A stretch of DNA of 64,000 bases, from the NCBI RefSeq assembly GCF_000011005.1, contig NC_013665.1, forward strand, positions 930,001 through 994,000. Reading direction: 5' to 3'. This DNA is from Methanocella paludicola SANAE (GTDB lineage: Archaea > Halobacteriota > Methanocellia > Methanocellales > Methanocellaceae). Both the position numbers and the translations under genes were made by a program. The stretch's first letter is position 1. Each line of letters begins with the position of its first letter. Under the pieces are notes generated by a model. The model was given only the letters and a program-made list of their open reading frames with translations. It did no database searches and had not been told where the DNA came from. Shown in pieces: positions 50,694 through 58,845 of the stretch.

Positions 50694-52520
50694 ATGTGTG
50701 GCATCGTTGGATATGTTGGTAATGGTAACACAAGGGATATGCTCATTGATTCGCTCAGTATGCTCGAATACCGCGGCTACGATTCCGCCGGACTGGCACT
50801 GGCATGCCCGGACGCCATGAAGGTCATCAAGACCACCGAGATGATCTCAAAGCTCAAGGAGATCGTGCCCTCGTCCATTTATGCCTGTTCGGGCATCGGC
50901 CATACGAGGTGGGCGACACATGGAAAGCCCTCCGACGTGAACGCCCACCCGCACCAGGACTGTACCCATCGTATCGCCGTAGCCCATAACGGCATCATCG
51001 AGAACTACCAGGAGTTAAAGGAAAAGCTCATCCGTAACGGCCACCGCTTCGTATCCGAGACGGATACGGAGGTCATCGCCCACCTCATCGAGGAGCACTA
51101 CGAGGGGGACACGATGGCCGCCATCCTTGAGACCGTGAGAAAGCTCACCGGCTCGTTCGCCCTGCTCATCGTGAACGAGGACGAGCCCGAAAAGCTCTTT
51201 GCGGTCAAGAAGGACAGCCCGCTCGTCATCGGCATCGGCGAAGGCCAGTACTTCGTCGCCTCGGACTCCACGGCCTTCGCGAAGCACACGAAACAGGTGC
51301 TCTACCTCAAGGACGGGGACATCGGCATCATCACAAAGTCAGGCGTCTATATCTCCGACTTCAACGGCATCAGGGTCGTCCGCACTCCCCAGGTCATGGA
51401 GTGGAATACGGAGGAGGCGGGCGTCTGCGGCTATGCCCACTACATGCTCAAGGAGATCCACGAGCAGCCTAAGTCGCTTAACGATGCGATGATCTCGAGA
51501 GTCGACGCCCTCAAGGGCACCATCGACCTGCCCGAGCTGGGCCTCACGAAGGAGCAGGTCAACCAGTTCAAGCGTATCATCATCGTAGCCTGCGGCACGT
51601 CATACCATGCCGGGCTCCTGGGTAAATATGCCATCGAGCGTTTGACGGACCTGCCGGTGAGCGTCGAGATCGGCTCGGAGTTCCGGTATGCGGCCCGGCG
51701 CCTGACGCAGGACGCGCTCATCATTGCCATATCCCAGTCGGGGGAGACCGCGGATACCATCGCCGCCGTTAAGGACGCGGTGCAAAAAGGCATCCATGTC
51801 ATCGCCATCACCAACGTCTTCGGGAGCACCATCACGCGCGAGGCCCCCAGCACCATTTACATGCATGCCGGCCCGGAGATCGGCGTGGCGGCGACGAAGA
51901 CGTTCACATCCCAGGTCATGATCCTGTACCTGCTCGCCCTCTACCTGAGCAAGCAGCGGGACACCGTGGCCCCGCAGGAGCTGAAGCAGATGATCGTCTC
52001 CCTGAAGAGCGTCCCCCAGAAAGTCCAGCAGGTCATGGAGCAGGAGTCGTACATCAAAGAGCTGTCAAAGCTGTTCTCGAATTCGGGCTCGTTCTTCTTC
52101 ATCGGGCGGAACATGAACTACCCGGTAGCCCTGGAGGGCTCGCTCAAGATCAAGGAGATCGCCTACGTGTTCTCCGAAGGCTTCGCGGCGGGAGAGCTCA
52201 AGCACGGCCCCATCGCGCTAATTACGACCCAGGTCCCGGTCGTGGCCATCGCGACCCGCTCGCCGACATACGATAAGACGATCAGCAACATCAAGGAGAT
52301 CATGGCCAGAGACGCCGTAGTCCTGGCCGTTGCCAGCGAGAGCGACGACAGCATCGGCCGGCTGACCAAGCTCGTGGTCCGGGTGCCGGACGCGTGCGAG
52401 TTCACTTCGCCCATACTCTCGTCGGTCGTACTACAGCTGCTCTCCTACTATACGGCATTGTACCGCGGATGCCCGATCGATAAGCCCAGGAACCTGGCGA
52501 AATCGGTCACTGTAGAATGA
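50694..52520 (+). CDS. glmS: Glutamine-fructose-6-phosphate aminotransferase (isomerising)
   Basis: 608 residues. The chain opens with the N-terminal nucleophile Cys2 (MCGIVGYVGN) of the glutaminase domain (1-240), with RWATHG and GIIENY. Two SIS domains follow (about 285-430 and 455-600) with GTSYHAG, SQSGETADT, and EGFAAGELKHGPIALI; the C-terminus is LAKSVTVE, as in GlmS. It converts fructose-6-phosphate and glutamine to glucosamine-6-phosphate, the first step to UDP-N-acetylglucosamine, which in archaea feeds S-layer and protein glycosylation. That gives it a functional tie to the glycosyltransferase operon at 19553. No Archaea-type glmM or glmU lies beside it. Confidence 0.97.
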   Translation: MCGIVGYVGNGNTRDMLIDSLSMLEYRGYDSAGLALACPDAMKVIKTTEMISKLKEIVPSSIYACSGIGHTRWATHGKPSDVNAHPHQDCTHRIAVAHNGIIENYQELKEKLIRNGHRFVSETDTEVIAHLIEEHYEGDTMAAILETVRKLTGSFALLIVNEDEPEKLFAVKKDSPLVIGIGEGQYFVASDSTAFAKHTKQVLYLKDGDIGIITKSGVYISDFNGIRVVRTPQVMEWNTEEAGVCGYAHYMLKEIHEQPKSLNDAMISRVDALKGTIDLPELGLTKEQVNQFKRIIIVACGTSYHAGLLGKYAIERLTDLPVSVEIGSEFRYAARRLTQDALIIAISQSGETADTIAAVKDAVQKGIHVIAITNVFGSTITREAPSTIYMHAGPEIGVAATKTFTSQVMILYLLALYLSKQRDTVAPQELKQMIVSLKSVPQKVQQVMEQESYIKELSKLFSNSGSFFFIGRNMNYPVALEGSLKIKEIAYVFSEGFAAGELKHGPIALITTQVPVVAIATRSPTYDKTISNIKEIMARDAVVLAVASESDDSIGRLTKLVVRVPDACEFTSPILSSVVLQLLSYYTALYRGCPIDKPRNLAKSVTVE

Positions 52521-52546
52521 TCTTTTCACCATATACCACATCCTAT

Positions 52547-52572
52547 GGAGGTGATCTGTGAAGGAATTATGA
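52547..52572 (+). other. Full-length Shine-Dalgarno sequence with a four-codon ORF
   Basis: GGAGGTGATC (52547-52556) is the exact complement of the 16S rRNA tail. One base later is GTG-AAG-GAA-TTA-TGA, a minimal ORF too close to the site for normal initiation; another ATG (52569) opens MRSLQ with a better distance. The region also carries aatgatct (52516-52523) and agatcatt (52572-52579), which could form an enclosing stem. It may be a ribosome decoy, an attenuator or an accident. Confidence 0.3.
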
Positions 52573-52596
52573 GATCATTACAATGATTTACAGGCC

Positions 52597-52631
52597 AGAG
52601 CAGCTTTTGCTGCTCTTTTCTTTTTTTTTGA
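52597..52631 (+). terminator. Strong terminator after glmS
   Basis: AGAGCAGC-TTTT-GCTGCTCT is a perfect eight-base stem with a four-base loop, followed by tttctttttttttg. It lies about 80 bases after the glmS stop. Confidence 0.85.
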
Positions 52632-52659
52632 CTCTTCCGCGGTTTTGGGATTAACATTT

Positions 52660-53036
52660 TTATCCTTTTCTCGTTATGCCTTCGTTGAGTGGTCCAACCA
52701 CAGGGGCACAGAGCTCACGGAGTTTCACAGAGTTATTTTTTAATAATTTGAGGCCACGGAGAGCACAGAGCCCGGTTTATTGGCTTACCCGGGGCACAGA
52801 GTTTATTGGGGCACGGTTGACGAATAAACAATTACCACATGATTATTTGATAACAGTTTTCCACCTGGACCGGTTTATCATCAGCTATGCCTCCTTCAAC
52901 TCTGTGCCCCAGGCATATTATAAACCCGTCCTCCGTGCCCTCTGAGTCTCCATCTATAAGAAATCTCTGTGAACTCTGCGCTCTCCGTGCCCCTGTGGTT
53001 GAGGACACTCAACGACCGCATAACGTAAAAGAGCAT
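52660..53036. repeat. Dispersed palindromic repeat, copy B
   Basis: The longest of the three near-full copies. Its outer arms pair from tccttttctcgttatgcc to ggcataacg-type sequence at 53018-53030; the inner arms are those of copies A and C (ccacaggggcacagagctc / ctctccgtgcccctgtgg). It lies between the glmS terminator and the acetyltransferase gene. No protein-coding frame in it is credible. Confidence 0.85.
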
Positions 53037-53138
53037 GGGGATCAGCTACAACAATTACGATCCCAAAAATGCACAAGAGCCTTTTTTTATTTACTATTTT
53101 TCTGCTGGCATAATTCATATAAGCTAACAGGTCTATTT

Positions 53139-53693
53139 ATGTGGGAAGCTATGGCAGAGCTAAGGATACGTACCGCCCACCTGGAGCTTATTTCGGGCTC
53201 TTCTGAGATATTAAAGGCCGATATGGAAGGCAGAGAAGCCCTCTCGGCCGCGTTAGAGGCAAAGGTCATCGAGGGCTGGCCGCCGGAGATCTGGCGGGAC
53301 GCTGTAGAAGAATTTTTTACCCGCGCCATGAAGCATCCCGGGCTCGCCGTGTGGCTCAACTGGTACTGGGTGCTCGTCGAGGATGGCGAGCGCACGCTTA
53401 TCGGCTCGGGCGGGTTCACCGGAGCCCCCTTCAATGGCGAGGTCATGATCGGCTATTCTATGCTGGAGCCCTATCAGCGTAAGGGCTACGGCTCCGAGGC
53501 TGTCAGCGCTCTCGTAAACTGGGCCTTCGCGAATCCCGGCGTGCAGCGTATCGTGGCCGAGACGCACGGCAATAACCGGGCCTCCATACGCCTCCTGGAG
53601 AAGTGCGGCTTCGAGTATGCGGGCAGGGGCTTCGAGAACGGCACGATAAGGTACTCGATAATGAGAGAAAAATGGTTGCTGTCTAAAAAATAG
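53139..53693 (+). CDS. GNAT-family N-acetyltransferase
   Basis: 184 residues from the ATG at 53139; the open frame reaching 52887 runs through the repeat and is not used, and an ATG at 53151 is a second option. The GNAT acetyl-CoA loop is the R/Q-x-x-G-x-G/A motif YQRKGYGSEAV (about 114-124), preceded by beta strand GEVMIGYSM and followed by the C-terminal LLEKCGFEYAG. The family acetylates amines, often the N-termini of ribosomal proteins (RimJ/RimL-like) or small metabolites. The distance to the terminal gene on the other strand is 3 bases (convergent). The substrate is unknown. Confidence 0.85.
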   Translation: MWEAMAELRIRTAHLELISGSSEILKADMEGREALSAALEAKVIEGWPPEIWRDAVEEFFTRAMKHPGLAVWLNWYWVLVEDGERTLIGSGGFTGAPFNGEVMIGYSMLEPYQRKGYGSEAVSALVNWAFANPGVQRIVAETHGNNRASIRLLEKCGFEYAGRGFENGTIRYSIMREKWLLSKK

Positions 53694-53695
53694 TC

Positions 53696-54304
53696 CTACT
53701 CCTTTACATATACGCCCTGGTTTAGCGGGCCCATATAAAAAGGCTTGACCCTCTCAAAGGATACTTCTTTTAATCCCGAATTTTGCATTACCTTGTGCAG
53801 GTCAGCCCTGGTTATGCCATGCCCGCTGCGGCCGTTCAGCTCCGGGTCACGGATGAACATCCGCCCTCCCTTTTTCACTTTAGAGGCCAGCGAATCTACG
53901 ACTTTCTGCCTCTCTTCCTCGTCCACGTCGTGGATGACGAAGCTTGCGACGACGACGTCGAAGGCGCCGTCCGGGATAGGCAACTCCGTGATCCTGCCCT
54001 GGTGGAAGCTCACGTTCGGGTATTTAGCCATCATCTTTTTTACCTCGCCGATCCAGACCCTGGAAAGGTCCACGATCGTAAGGCTGCCGCGGGGCAATGA
54101 CCCGGCGATATATTTCGACATCTTGCCGGACCCCGGGCCGAACTCCAGCACGTTCTCCCCGCCCATCAGGCCCATGTCCGCCACGTATCTCTTATAGAAA
54201 GGGCCTTCGATGATCGTCATTATCAGCCTGGTAAGGGCGACTTCCAGGCGTGATGGCTCATGGAACGACATGATTTCCTGAATTAGCATGTCGCCTGTTA
54301 ACAT
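53696..54304 (-). CDS. Class I SAM-dependent methyltransferase
   Basis: 202 residues from the ATG at 54304 (MLTGDMLIQEIM); ATG 54289 is an alternative. The SAM-binding glycine motif is VLEFGPGSGKMSKY (about 54-66), an acidic residue follows beta 2 (LTIVDLSRVW), and motif IV is FDVVVASFVIHDVDEEE (about 120). Such small enzymes methylate lipids, quinones or small molecules; similar genes of methanogens are often next to redox genes. It is divergent from the Rieske/glutaredoxin/FTR operon (50 bases between starts), so the two may share a promoter region. The substrate cannot be deduced. Confidence 0.8.
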   Translation of the reverse strand: MLTGDMLIQEIMSFHEPSRLEVALTRLIMTIIEGPFYKRYVADMGLMGGENVLEFGPGSGKMSKYIAGSLPRGSLTIVDLSRVWIGEVKKMMAKYPNVSFHQGRITELPIPDGAFDVVVASFVIHDVDEEERQKVVDSLASKVKKGGRMFIRDPELNGRSGHGITRADLHKVMQNSGLKEVSFERVKPFYMGPLNQGVYVKE

Positions 54305-54353
54305 TTTTGGTACGGGACAACTTTTAATAAATATAAAGATTAAAATAATTACT

Positions 54354-54692
54354 ATGGTCATTTCTCAACAGCAAGGCCCCCAATGGGTCTTCGCCATGGA
54401 AGATAAGAAGCTCAAGGAGAACTCCATGGCCGCCACTTTCCCGAAAGGGCTGCCAGTGCTCCTTATAAAAAAAGAGGGGCGGATCTACGCCCTCTCGAAT
54501 AAGTGCGCACACATGGCCTGTGCGCTGTCCGGCGGCTCGCTCTTCGGCTTCATGCTCAAATGCCCGTGCCACGACTGGCTTTACGACATTAGGACGGGCC
54601 AGTTCTTTAATGCTCCTGAAATCAGGCTCCCGGTCTTTGAATCAAAAATTGAGGAAGGCAAGATCTTCATCAACGTGGGAGGCCAGCCCTGA
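54354..54692 (+). CDS. Rieske-type [2Fe-2S] protein, first of a redox operon
   Basis: 112 residues from the ATG at 54354; the TATA-like tract cttttaataaatataaag ends about 16 bases before, so the message is probably leaderless or nearly so. The cluster-binding motif is C-x-H...C-x-x-H: CAHMACALSGGSLFGFMLKC and CHDW, giving two Cys and two His ligands. The protein is soluble and small, like the ferredoxin subunits of oxygenases or arsenite-oxidase-type Rieske proteins; it carries single electrons at moderately high potential. The stop overlaps the ATG of the glutaredoxin gene (TGATG), and three further redox genes follow. Confidence 0.85.
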   Translation: MVISQQQGPQWVFAMEDKKLKENSMAATFPKGLPVLLIKKEGRIYALSNKCAHMACALSGGSLFGFMLKCPCHDWLYDIRTGQFFNAPEIRLPVFESKIEEGKIFINVGGQP

Positions 54693-54952
54693 TGCCCAGA
54701 GTGTCCATGTATACCCTTAGTACCTGCCCCTGGTGCCGGAAGACCAAGCAGTTCTTCAGGGACCGGCAGATACCCTTCGACTTCGTCGACTACGACCTGG
54801 CCGACACCGACGAGCAGGACCGCATTGTGGCCGACATGCGAAAGCACACCAGCGACATATCGTTCCCGTATGTCGTCATCGGCGACAGGGTCATCCAGGG
54901 CTACGATCCCGATAAATACGAGCAGATACTGAAGGAGGCTGGAGGCAAATGA
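54692..54952 (+). CDS. Glutaredoxin/thioredoxin-like protein
   Basis: 86 residues. The redox motif is STCPWCRKTKQFF with CPWC at about 12-15 and the cis-Pro region FPYVVIGDRVIQGYDPDK near residue 60, the glutaredoxin/NrdH fold. It exchanges dithiol for disulfide, reducing protein or small-molecule disulfides. The start overlaps the preceding Rieske stop, and the next start overlaps this stop (ATGA), so it is translationally coupled within the operon. The nearby ferredoxin:thioredoxin-reductase-like gene is a natural electron donor: ferredoxin to FTR to this protein. Similar modules are reported in methanogens. Confidence 0.9.
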   Translation: MPRVSMYTLSTCPWCRKTKQFFRDRQIPFDFVDYDLADTDEQDRIVADMRKHTSDISFPYVVIGDRVIQGYDPDKYEQILKEAGGK

Positions 54953-55296
54953 CCGCGGACCTTGAAACACGAAAGAACGCACTGCGCCACTTCTTCGAGC
55001 CCATCGTGGATAAGCTGGGCTACAAGTTCACGCCCGATGAGGAGATGGTGGAGTTCCTGTTAGAGCAGGAGGTAAAGCTCGAGGACAGGTGGGGCATCCC
55101 GTACTGTCCCTGCCAGGCTCTCCTGCGCATCCGCCAGGAGGACATGAAGATCGTCTGCCCCTGCATTCCTTTTCATCGCAAGCACTTTGACGCCTTGAAG
55201 CGGTGCTGGTGCGGGCTCTACGTCCATAAGGACGTCACCGACCCGAACAGCCTGAAGCAGATACCGCTTTCCGAGCTGGAGGGGGATAAGCAATGA
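54949..55296 (+). CDS. Ferredoxin:thioredoxin reductase catalytic-subunit-like protein
   Basis: 115 residues. Cys are in the order CPC (53, 55), CPC (70, 72) and CWC (86, 88), the six that hold one [4Fe-4S] cluster and one active-site disulfide in FTR catalytic chains. In plants the enzyme moves electrons from ferredoxin to thioredoxin; in methanogens the homologous ferredoxin:disulfide reductase works without the variable subunit. The gene is coupled by overlaps (ATGA) on both sides. The glutaredoxin immediately upstream is probably its disulfide partner. Nothing in the sequence shows a missing ligand, so I expect a functional enzyme. Confidence 0.9.
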   Translation: MTADLETRKNALRHFFEPIVDKLGYKFTPDEEMVEFLLEQEVKLEDRWGIPYCPCQALLRIRQEDMKIVCPCIPFHRKHFDALKRCWCGLYVHKDVTDPNSLKQIPLSELEGDKQ

Positions 55297-55679
55297 TCGA
55301 GATCGCTAAGGTCGGGGACGTGCTGCCCGGCGGCATGATGTTCGTAAAAGCGGGGGAGAGGGAGCTTTGCCTGTGTAACGTGAACGGCGAATACTACGCC
55401 GTCTCCCGCCGGTGCGGCCACATGAACGCCCCGCTGAACATGGGCACGCTGGACGGGTACATACTGACGTGCGGCCTGCACAACATCTCCTTCGACGTGC
55501 GCACGGGGAAGTCACTGTGCCCTATGGTGCCCCACTATATGCCAGGGGCTCCAATACAGTCGTCCACCGTCGATAATTACATGGGCTGGGTCGAAGATTT
55601 AATAAAGCACACTACGATCTGTGACATAAAGACCTATAAGGCGATCGTCGAGGGCGACTCCATAAAGGTGGACATCTGA
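55293..55679 (+). CDS. Second Rieske-type [2Fe-2S] protein
   Basis: 128 residues. The cluster motif is CGHMNAPLNMGTLDGYILTC with the second His in CGLHNISFD, so all four ligands are present. The sequence before it (MIEIAKVGDVLPGGMMFV...CLCNVNGEYYAVS) is the usual beta-sandwich start of oxygenase-ferredoxin-type Rieske proteins. It differs clearly from the operon's first gene, so this is not a recent duplication. The C-terminal 40 residues (DNYMGWVEDLIKHTTICDIKTYKAIVEG) are an extra helical and strand section. The gene overlaps the FTR-like gene by four bases and ends five bases from the convergent threonine-synthase-like gene. Confidence 0.85.
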   Translation: MIEIAKVGDVLPGGMMFVKAGERELCLCNVNGEYYAVSRRCGHMNAPLNMGTLDGYILTCGLHNISFDVRTGKSLCPMVPHYMPGAPIQSSTVDNYMGWVEDLIKHTTICDIKTYKAIVEGDSIKVDI

Positions 55680-55683
55680 CCCA

Positions 55684-56673
55684 CTATGTCTTAAGTCCAG
55701 AGCCCGTGAGCGGCAGGACGACTTTCCGCATATTGTTGATGCCGTTCTTGAAGTGCCGCCGGGCGCCGGCGACGACGACGGCCGAAGTATCCTCAACGTA
55801 AATGCCCATGTGCCGGAGCGTTTCATTAGCAGCCCGTATCTCGTCGTCCGATACGGTCATGACGCTGCCACCGCTCTCCCTTATGGCCGAGGCCATCTCT
55901 TCAAGCCTGGGCGGATGGGCGATGGCGATCCCCTCTGCGATGGTCGGCTTTGGCTCTGCGTCAGGCAGGTCGTAGAACTTGTTGTAAAGGGGGCAGCAGT
56001 TCTCGCTTTGCACGGCGATCAGCCTCGGTAAAAATCCCAGTTCCTTAAAGCCGATGTAGGCGCCGATGAGCATGGTGCCGTTGCCCGCGGGCACGAAAAC
56101 GGTATCCGGGAAGCCCATCTGCACGTAGGTCTCATAGGCCATGGACTTGGTGCCCTCGAAGAACAGGGGGTTATAAACATGAGAGGCGTAGTACGTTTTT
56201 CCCGCCGCCTCCTGCGCTGCTTTCGCAGCGTTCTCCCTGGGCCCCGGGACCTTCACGATGTCGGCGCCGTAGGCGCTGATCTGCTTCAGCTTGGCCGCGG
56301 GCGTACTTTCCGGGACATAGATATGGCACTTGATCCCGGCCGCGGCACAATAGGCCGCGATAGAGGCCCCGGCGTTACCGGAAGAATCCTCGACCACCTC
56401 GCCAATGCCCATCTCTTTCAGCTTATTGACGAGCACCACGGAGCCCCGGTCCTTGAACGAGCCCGTGGGCATCTGGTGGTCCATTTTAAAATAGACTCGG
56501 GCGCCGTAGATCTCCTTCCTCAGGAGCGGCGTGTTCGTCTCTCCCAGCGATACGGGCAGGTCGACGCTTTCTTTCCCTTCCTTCCGGAGCGTAAATAGGC
56601 CGCCGCAGCTGCATTTATAGGCGAGGCCGTCGATCGGATAGCTTTTACCGCACCGCCCGCAGGAAAAACGCAT
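55684..56673 (-). CDS. Threonine synthase-like PLP enzyme
   Basis: 329 residues. I use the ATG at 56673 (MRFSCGRCGKSY) because GAAGGAGAT lies just ahead; the ATG at 56694 is upstream of that site. An N-terminal zinc-ribbon-like segment (CGRCGK ... CSCGG) precedes the PLP fold-type II core: the Schiff-base lysine in GSFKDRGS (about 72), phosphate-binding SSGNAG (about 98-103) and GNGTM (about 205). The family includes threonine synthase and cysteate/threonine-like synthases. At this length (about 330 rather than 400) it is closer to the shorter archaeal ThrC or cysteate synthase; the choice is not decidable here. Confidence 0.8.
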   Translation of the reverse strand: MRFSCGRCGKSYPIDGLAYKCSCGGLFTLRKEGKESVDLPVSLGETNTPLLRKEIYGARVYFKMDHQMPTGSFKDRGSVVLVNKLKEMGIGEVVEDSSGNAGASIAAYCAAAGIKCHIYVPESTPAAKLKQISAYGADIVKVPGPRENAAKAAQEAAGKTYYASHVYNPLFFEGTKSMAYETYVQMGFPDTVFVPAGNGTMLIGAYIGFKELGFLPRLIAVQSENCCPLYNKFYDLPDAEPKPTIAEGIAIAHPPRLEEMASAIRESGGSVMTVSDDEIRAANETLRHMGIYVEDTSAVVVAGARRHFKNGINNMRKVVLPLTGSGLKT

Positions 56674-56824
56674 ATCTCCTTCATGATACGGCAAAGGGTA
56701 TAAAATTTTTTACCGGCGAGCGCCCGTGAAAAGAGCGTTCAGGAACTATGAGGAAATATATAGCGTATCGGCGGGTATATTGAGCCTGTCCCGGGGATAA
56801 CGGGTTGCCTGATAAGGTGAAAAA

Positions 56825-57289
56825 ATGTTCAAGGATTTCCTCTCAATATTCATGTCCAGATTTCCCGACCGTTTCGCGTGTCTCGTCATCATCGTCAGCA
56901 TCTTCTGCACGGGTTCCCTGGCCTATGAGACCGTCGGCCTGCCCATTCAGACTGCCGACGCCACGGTCACCGGCAGCGAGGGCGCGACGTCATCCGCAAT
57001 AAGCTGGGTCAACATGCAAAAGTGCTTCGGCGACCGCATCAAGCCCGAAACAATAGTCACGGACGTTCATAACACAGGGAATAACGATTACAGCATAACG
57101 ATATACTTCGAGTCGCTAAAATATAAGGTCGAGCCGGGAACGGGCTGCCTGCACCATGTGCCCGTCAACCACACGGTAGATATGCTCGTATCTCAGGGCA
57201 AGGTCATAACAGCCTGCGAGAACGGCCGGGATCTGATAAATGACCAGGCCTACGGCCCCGTCTTCGACATCAGCCTCGAGTATCAGTAG
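56825..57289 (+). CDS. Secreted or membrane-anchored protein, 154 aa
   Basis: A single hydrophobic segment (FACLVIIVSIFCTGSLAY, about 18-35) with basic residues before it is a signal peptide or anchor. The outside part of about 118 residues has a strand pattern (DIVTDVHNTGNNDYSITIYFESLKYKVEPG) and three Cys in positions that could form a disulfide (KCFGDR, GCLHH, TACENG). No family is recognised. A GGTGAAAAA site precedes the ATG at 56825. It is convergent with the lipoprotein gene on the other strand, two bases apart. Confidence 0.65.
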   Translation: MFKDFLSIFMSRFPDRFACLVIIVSIFCTGSLAYETVGLPIQTADATVTGSEGATSSAISWVNMQKCFGDRIKPETIVTDVHNTGNNDYSITIYFESLKYKVEPGTGCLHHVPVNHTVDMLVSQGKVITACENGRDLINDQAYGPVFDISLEYQ

Positions 57290-57290
57290 C

Positions 57291-57482
57291 TCATTTTAAC
57301 GGCGCCTGTGGCGGCACCACCGTCGCAGTCGGCCCCTGCACGACTTTCACCGGGCACGGTACATAAGCAGTATATGGCACACGATAATAATGCCGGCCGG
57401 GCATGCAGCAGCAACAGCATCCCGAGACCAGCAGCGCGGCAGCGATAACGATAACGATCAAGGCCAGCTTCAGCTTCAACAC
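57291..57482 (-). CDS. Small lipoprotein-like peptide with five adjacent Cys
   Basis: 63 residues. A basic-hydrophobic signal (LKLKLALIVIVIAAALLVSG) ends in a lipobox-like LVSGC followed directly by four more Cys and a Met-Pro. The remaining 35 residues are Pro/Val/Tyr-rich (YYRVPYTAYVPCPVKVV). Lipid attachment at the first Cys is plausible; the run of Cys could also bind metal or be acylated. Archaeal lipoboxes are known from haloarchaea. It runs toward the gene at 56825 and is isolated. Confidence 0.6.
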   Translation of the reverse strand: MLKLKLALIVIVIAAALLVSGCCCCCMPGRHYYRVPYTAYVPCPVKVVQGPTATVVPPQAPLK

Positions 57483-57638
57483 TCATCCCCGGTAAACTCT
57501 AGAACGGGCATTTACATAACCATATGTCGTGGATAATAGGGCCCTGCATGCAAACCATATTAAACACGGCCGGGAACCACTATCCTTATAATTAAGCACT
57601 TTCCTATAATTATCCACTAAAAGGTAAGGGGACCATGG

Positions 57639-58835
57639 ATGCAGCCAGAATCAATACTCAATCCCGAGTGGAAGCGCGGGGTCAACGGTAAGGTCTCCGC
57701 ACTCTATATGACGCCGGACGCGTCGTTCGTCGCGGCGGGCTCCGGGGACCACGACGTTTATCTGATGAACTTCAGCGGCAAGCTCCTGTGGGCGAGCACC
57801 ACCGGGGATGACGTGCAGTCCGTGAAAGTGTCCGACGACGGGGGCTTCGTTGCCTCCTACTCGAAGGACAACACGGTCTCGTTCTTCAACAAGCGGGGCA
57901 ACGAGGTGTGGGCGAGCCGATTCAGCCGGCGCGTCAACACGATCGACATGTCGCCCGACGGCTCTCTCGTCGTCGCGGGCTCCGAGGACGGGCTGGTGAA
58001 AGCGTTCGACCAGCGGGGTAACGTCCTGTGGACGAAGGAGTGCCAGCGCCCGGTCAACTCAGTCTCTATTTCGGGCAGCGGCAGCCTCGTCATGGCCGGG
58101 GCCAACACGAATAAGGCCTACATGCTCACGCGCGACGGCCGCCTTCGCTGGGAGTTCCAGGCGCAGTCGCCCGTCGTGTTCGTCTACACGTCCGTCGACG
58201 GGGAGATCAGCTATGCGCTGGAGTCTAATAATAACGAGTTCCACCAGATCAGTGACCGGGGAGGAGAGCTTTCGAGCAACACCTACTCGCAGCGGGTCCT
58301 GGACATCTCCGTCACCGACGACGGCCGCTACGTGGCTATCGCTTTCTCTAACGGCTTTGTTTATTATACGGAGAAGAACGGGCACCTGCTCTGGAGGCAG
58401 TCCGTTCCCGGCCCCATCACGAGCGTGAAGGTATCGCCAGACGGCAGCCTCGTATTCGTTACGACCGTCGAGAAGGCCGTGTATATCCTGAACAAGAAAG
58501 GCTCGACCCTGCTGAATTATCGCTTTGACGGGCCGGCCGAGTGCTCGGCGAGCAGCGCGGAGGGCGACTACCTCGCCGTGGGCGCGCTCGACACCGTGTT
58601 CATGTTCGCGCTCCCGAAGTACCTGGAGTACGTGGTCCGGGAGCAGGTGAAGATCTCTAAGATGATCAAGGCCGACGAGGACAAGCGCTACCGGCCTGAG
58701 GCCAGCCAGGCGGCCTATCCCGGCGCCCCCAACGGCGGCGTGAATACCTGCCGTAAGTGCGGCGCTCCCATACTGTCGGGCCGGACGCTGTGTAATTATT
58801 GCGAGATGATGCAGCGTCGTACTGGCTCTCCGTGA
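57639..58835 (+). CDS. Beta-propeller protein with C-terminal zinc ribbon
   Basis: 398 residues. About eight 40-residue blades repeat the pattern SVKVSDDGGFVASYSKDNTVSFFNKRGNEVW, i.e. VSxDG...A.GS.D..V....G..LW, which is the WD40/PQQ-type sandwich seen in archaeal propellers. No signal peptide is present, so it is cytoplasmic or peripheral. The C-terminal 35 residues hold CRKCGAP...LCNYCEM, one zinc ribbon. The ATG at 57639 follows GGGG; a second ATG at 57635 is in another frame. A phosphatase gene starts 10 bases after its stop, so both are probably one operon. It may act as a scaffold. Confidence 0.8.
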   Translation: MQPESILNPEWKRGVNGKVSALYMTPDASFVAAGSGDHDVYLMNFSGKLLWASTTGDDVQSVKVSDDGGFVASYSKDNTVSFFNKRGNEVWASRFSRRVNTIDMSPDGSLVVAGSEDGLVKAFDQRGNVLWTKECQRPVNSVSISGSGSLVMAGANTNKAYMLTRDGRLRWEFQAQSPVVFVYTSVDGEISYALESNNNEFHQISDRGGELSSNTYSQRVLDISVTDDGRYVAIAFSNGFVYYTEKNGHLLWRQSVPGPITSVKVSPDGSLVFVTTVEKAVYILNKKGSTLLNYRFDGPAECSASSAEGDYLAVGALDTVFMFALPKYLEYVVREQVKISKMIKADEDKRYRPEASQAAYPGAPNGGVNTCRKCGAPILSGRTLCNYCEMMQRRTGSP

Positions 58836-58845
58836 TGGGGTAAAT

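Noticed and set aside
52887-53138. Upstream extension of the acetyltransferase reading frame
   Set aside because: It runs through the palindromic repeat copy B; the GNAT fold begins after 53139.
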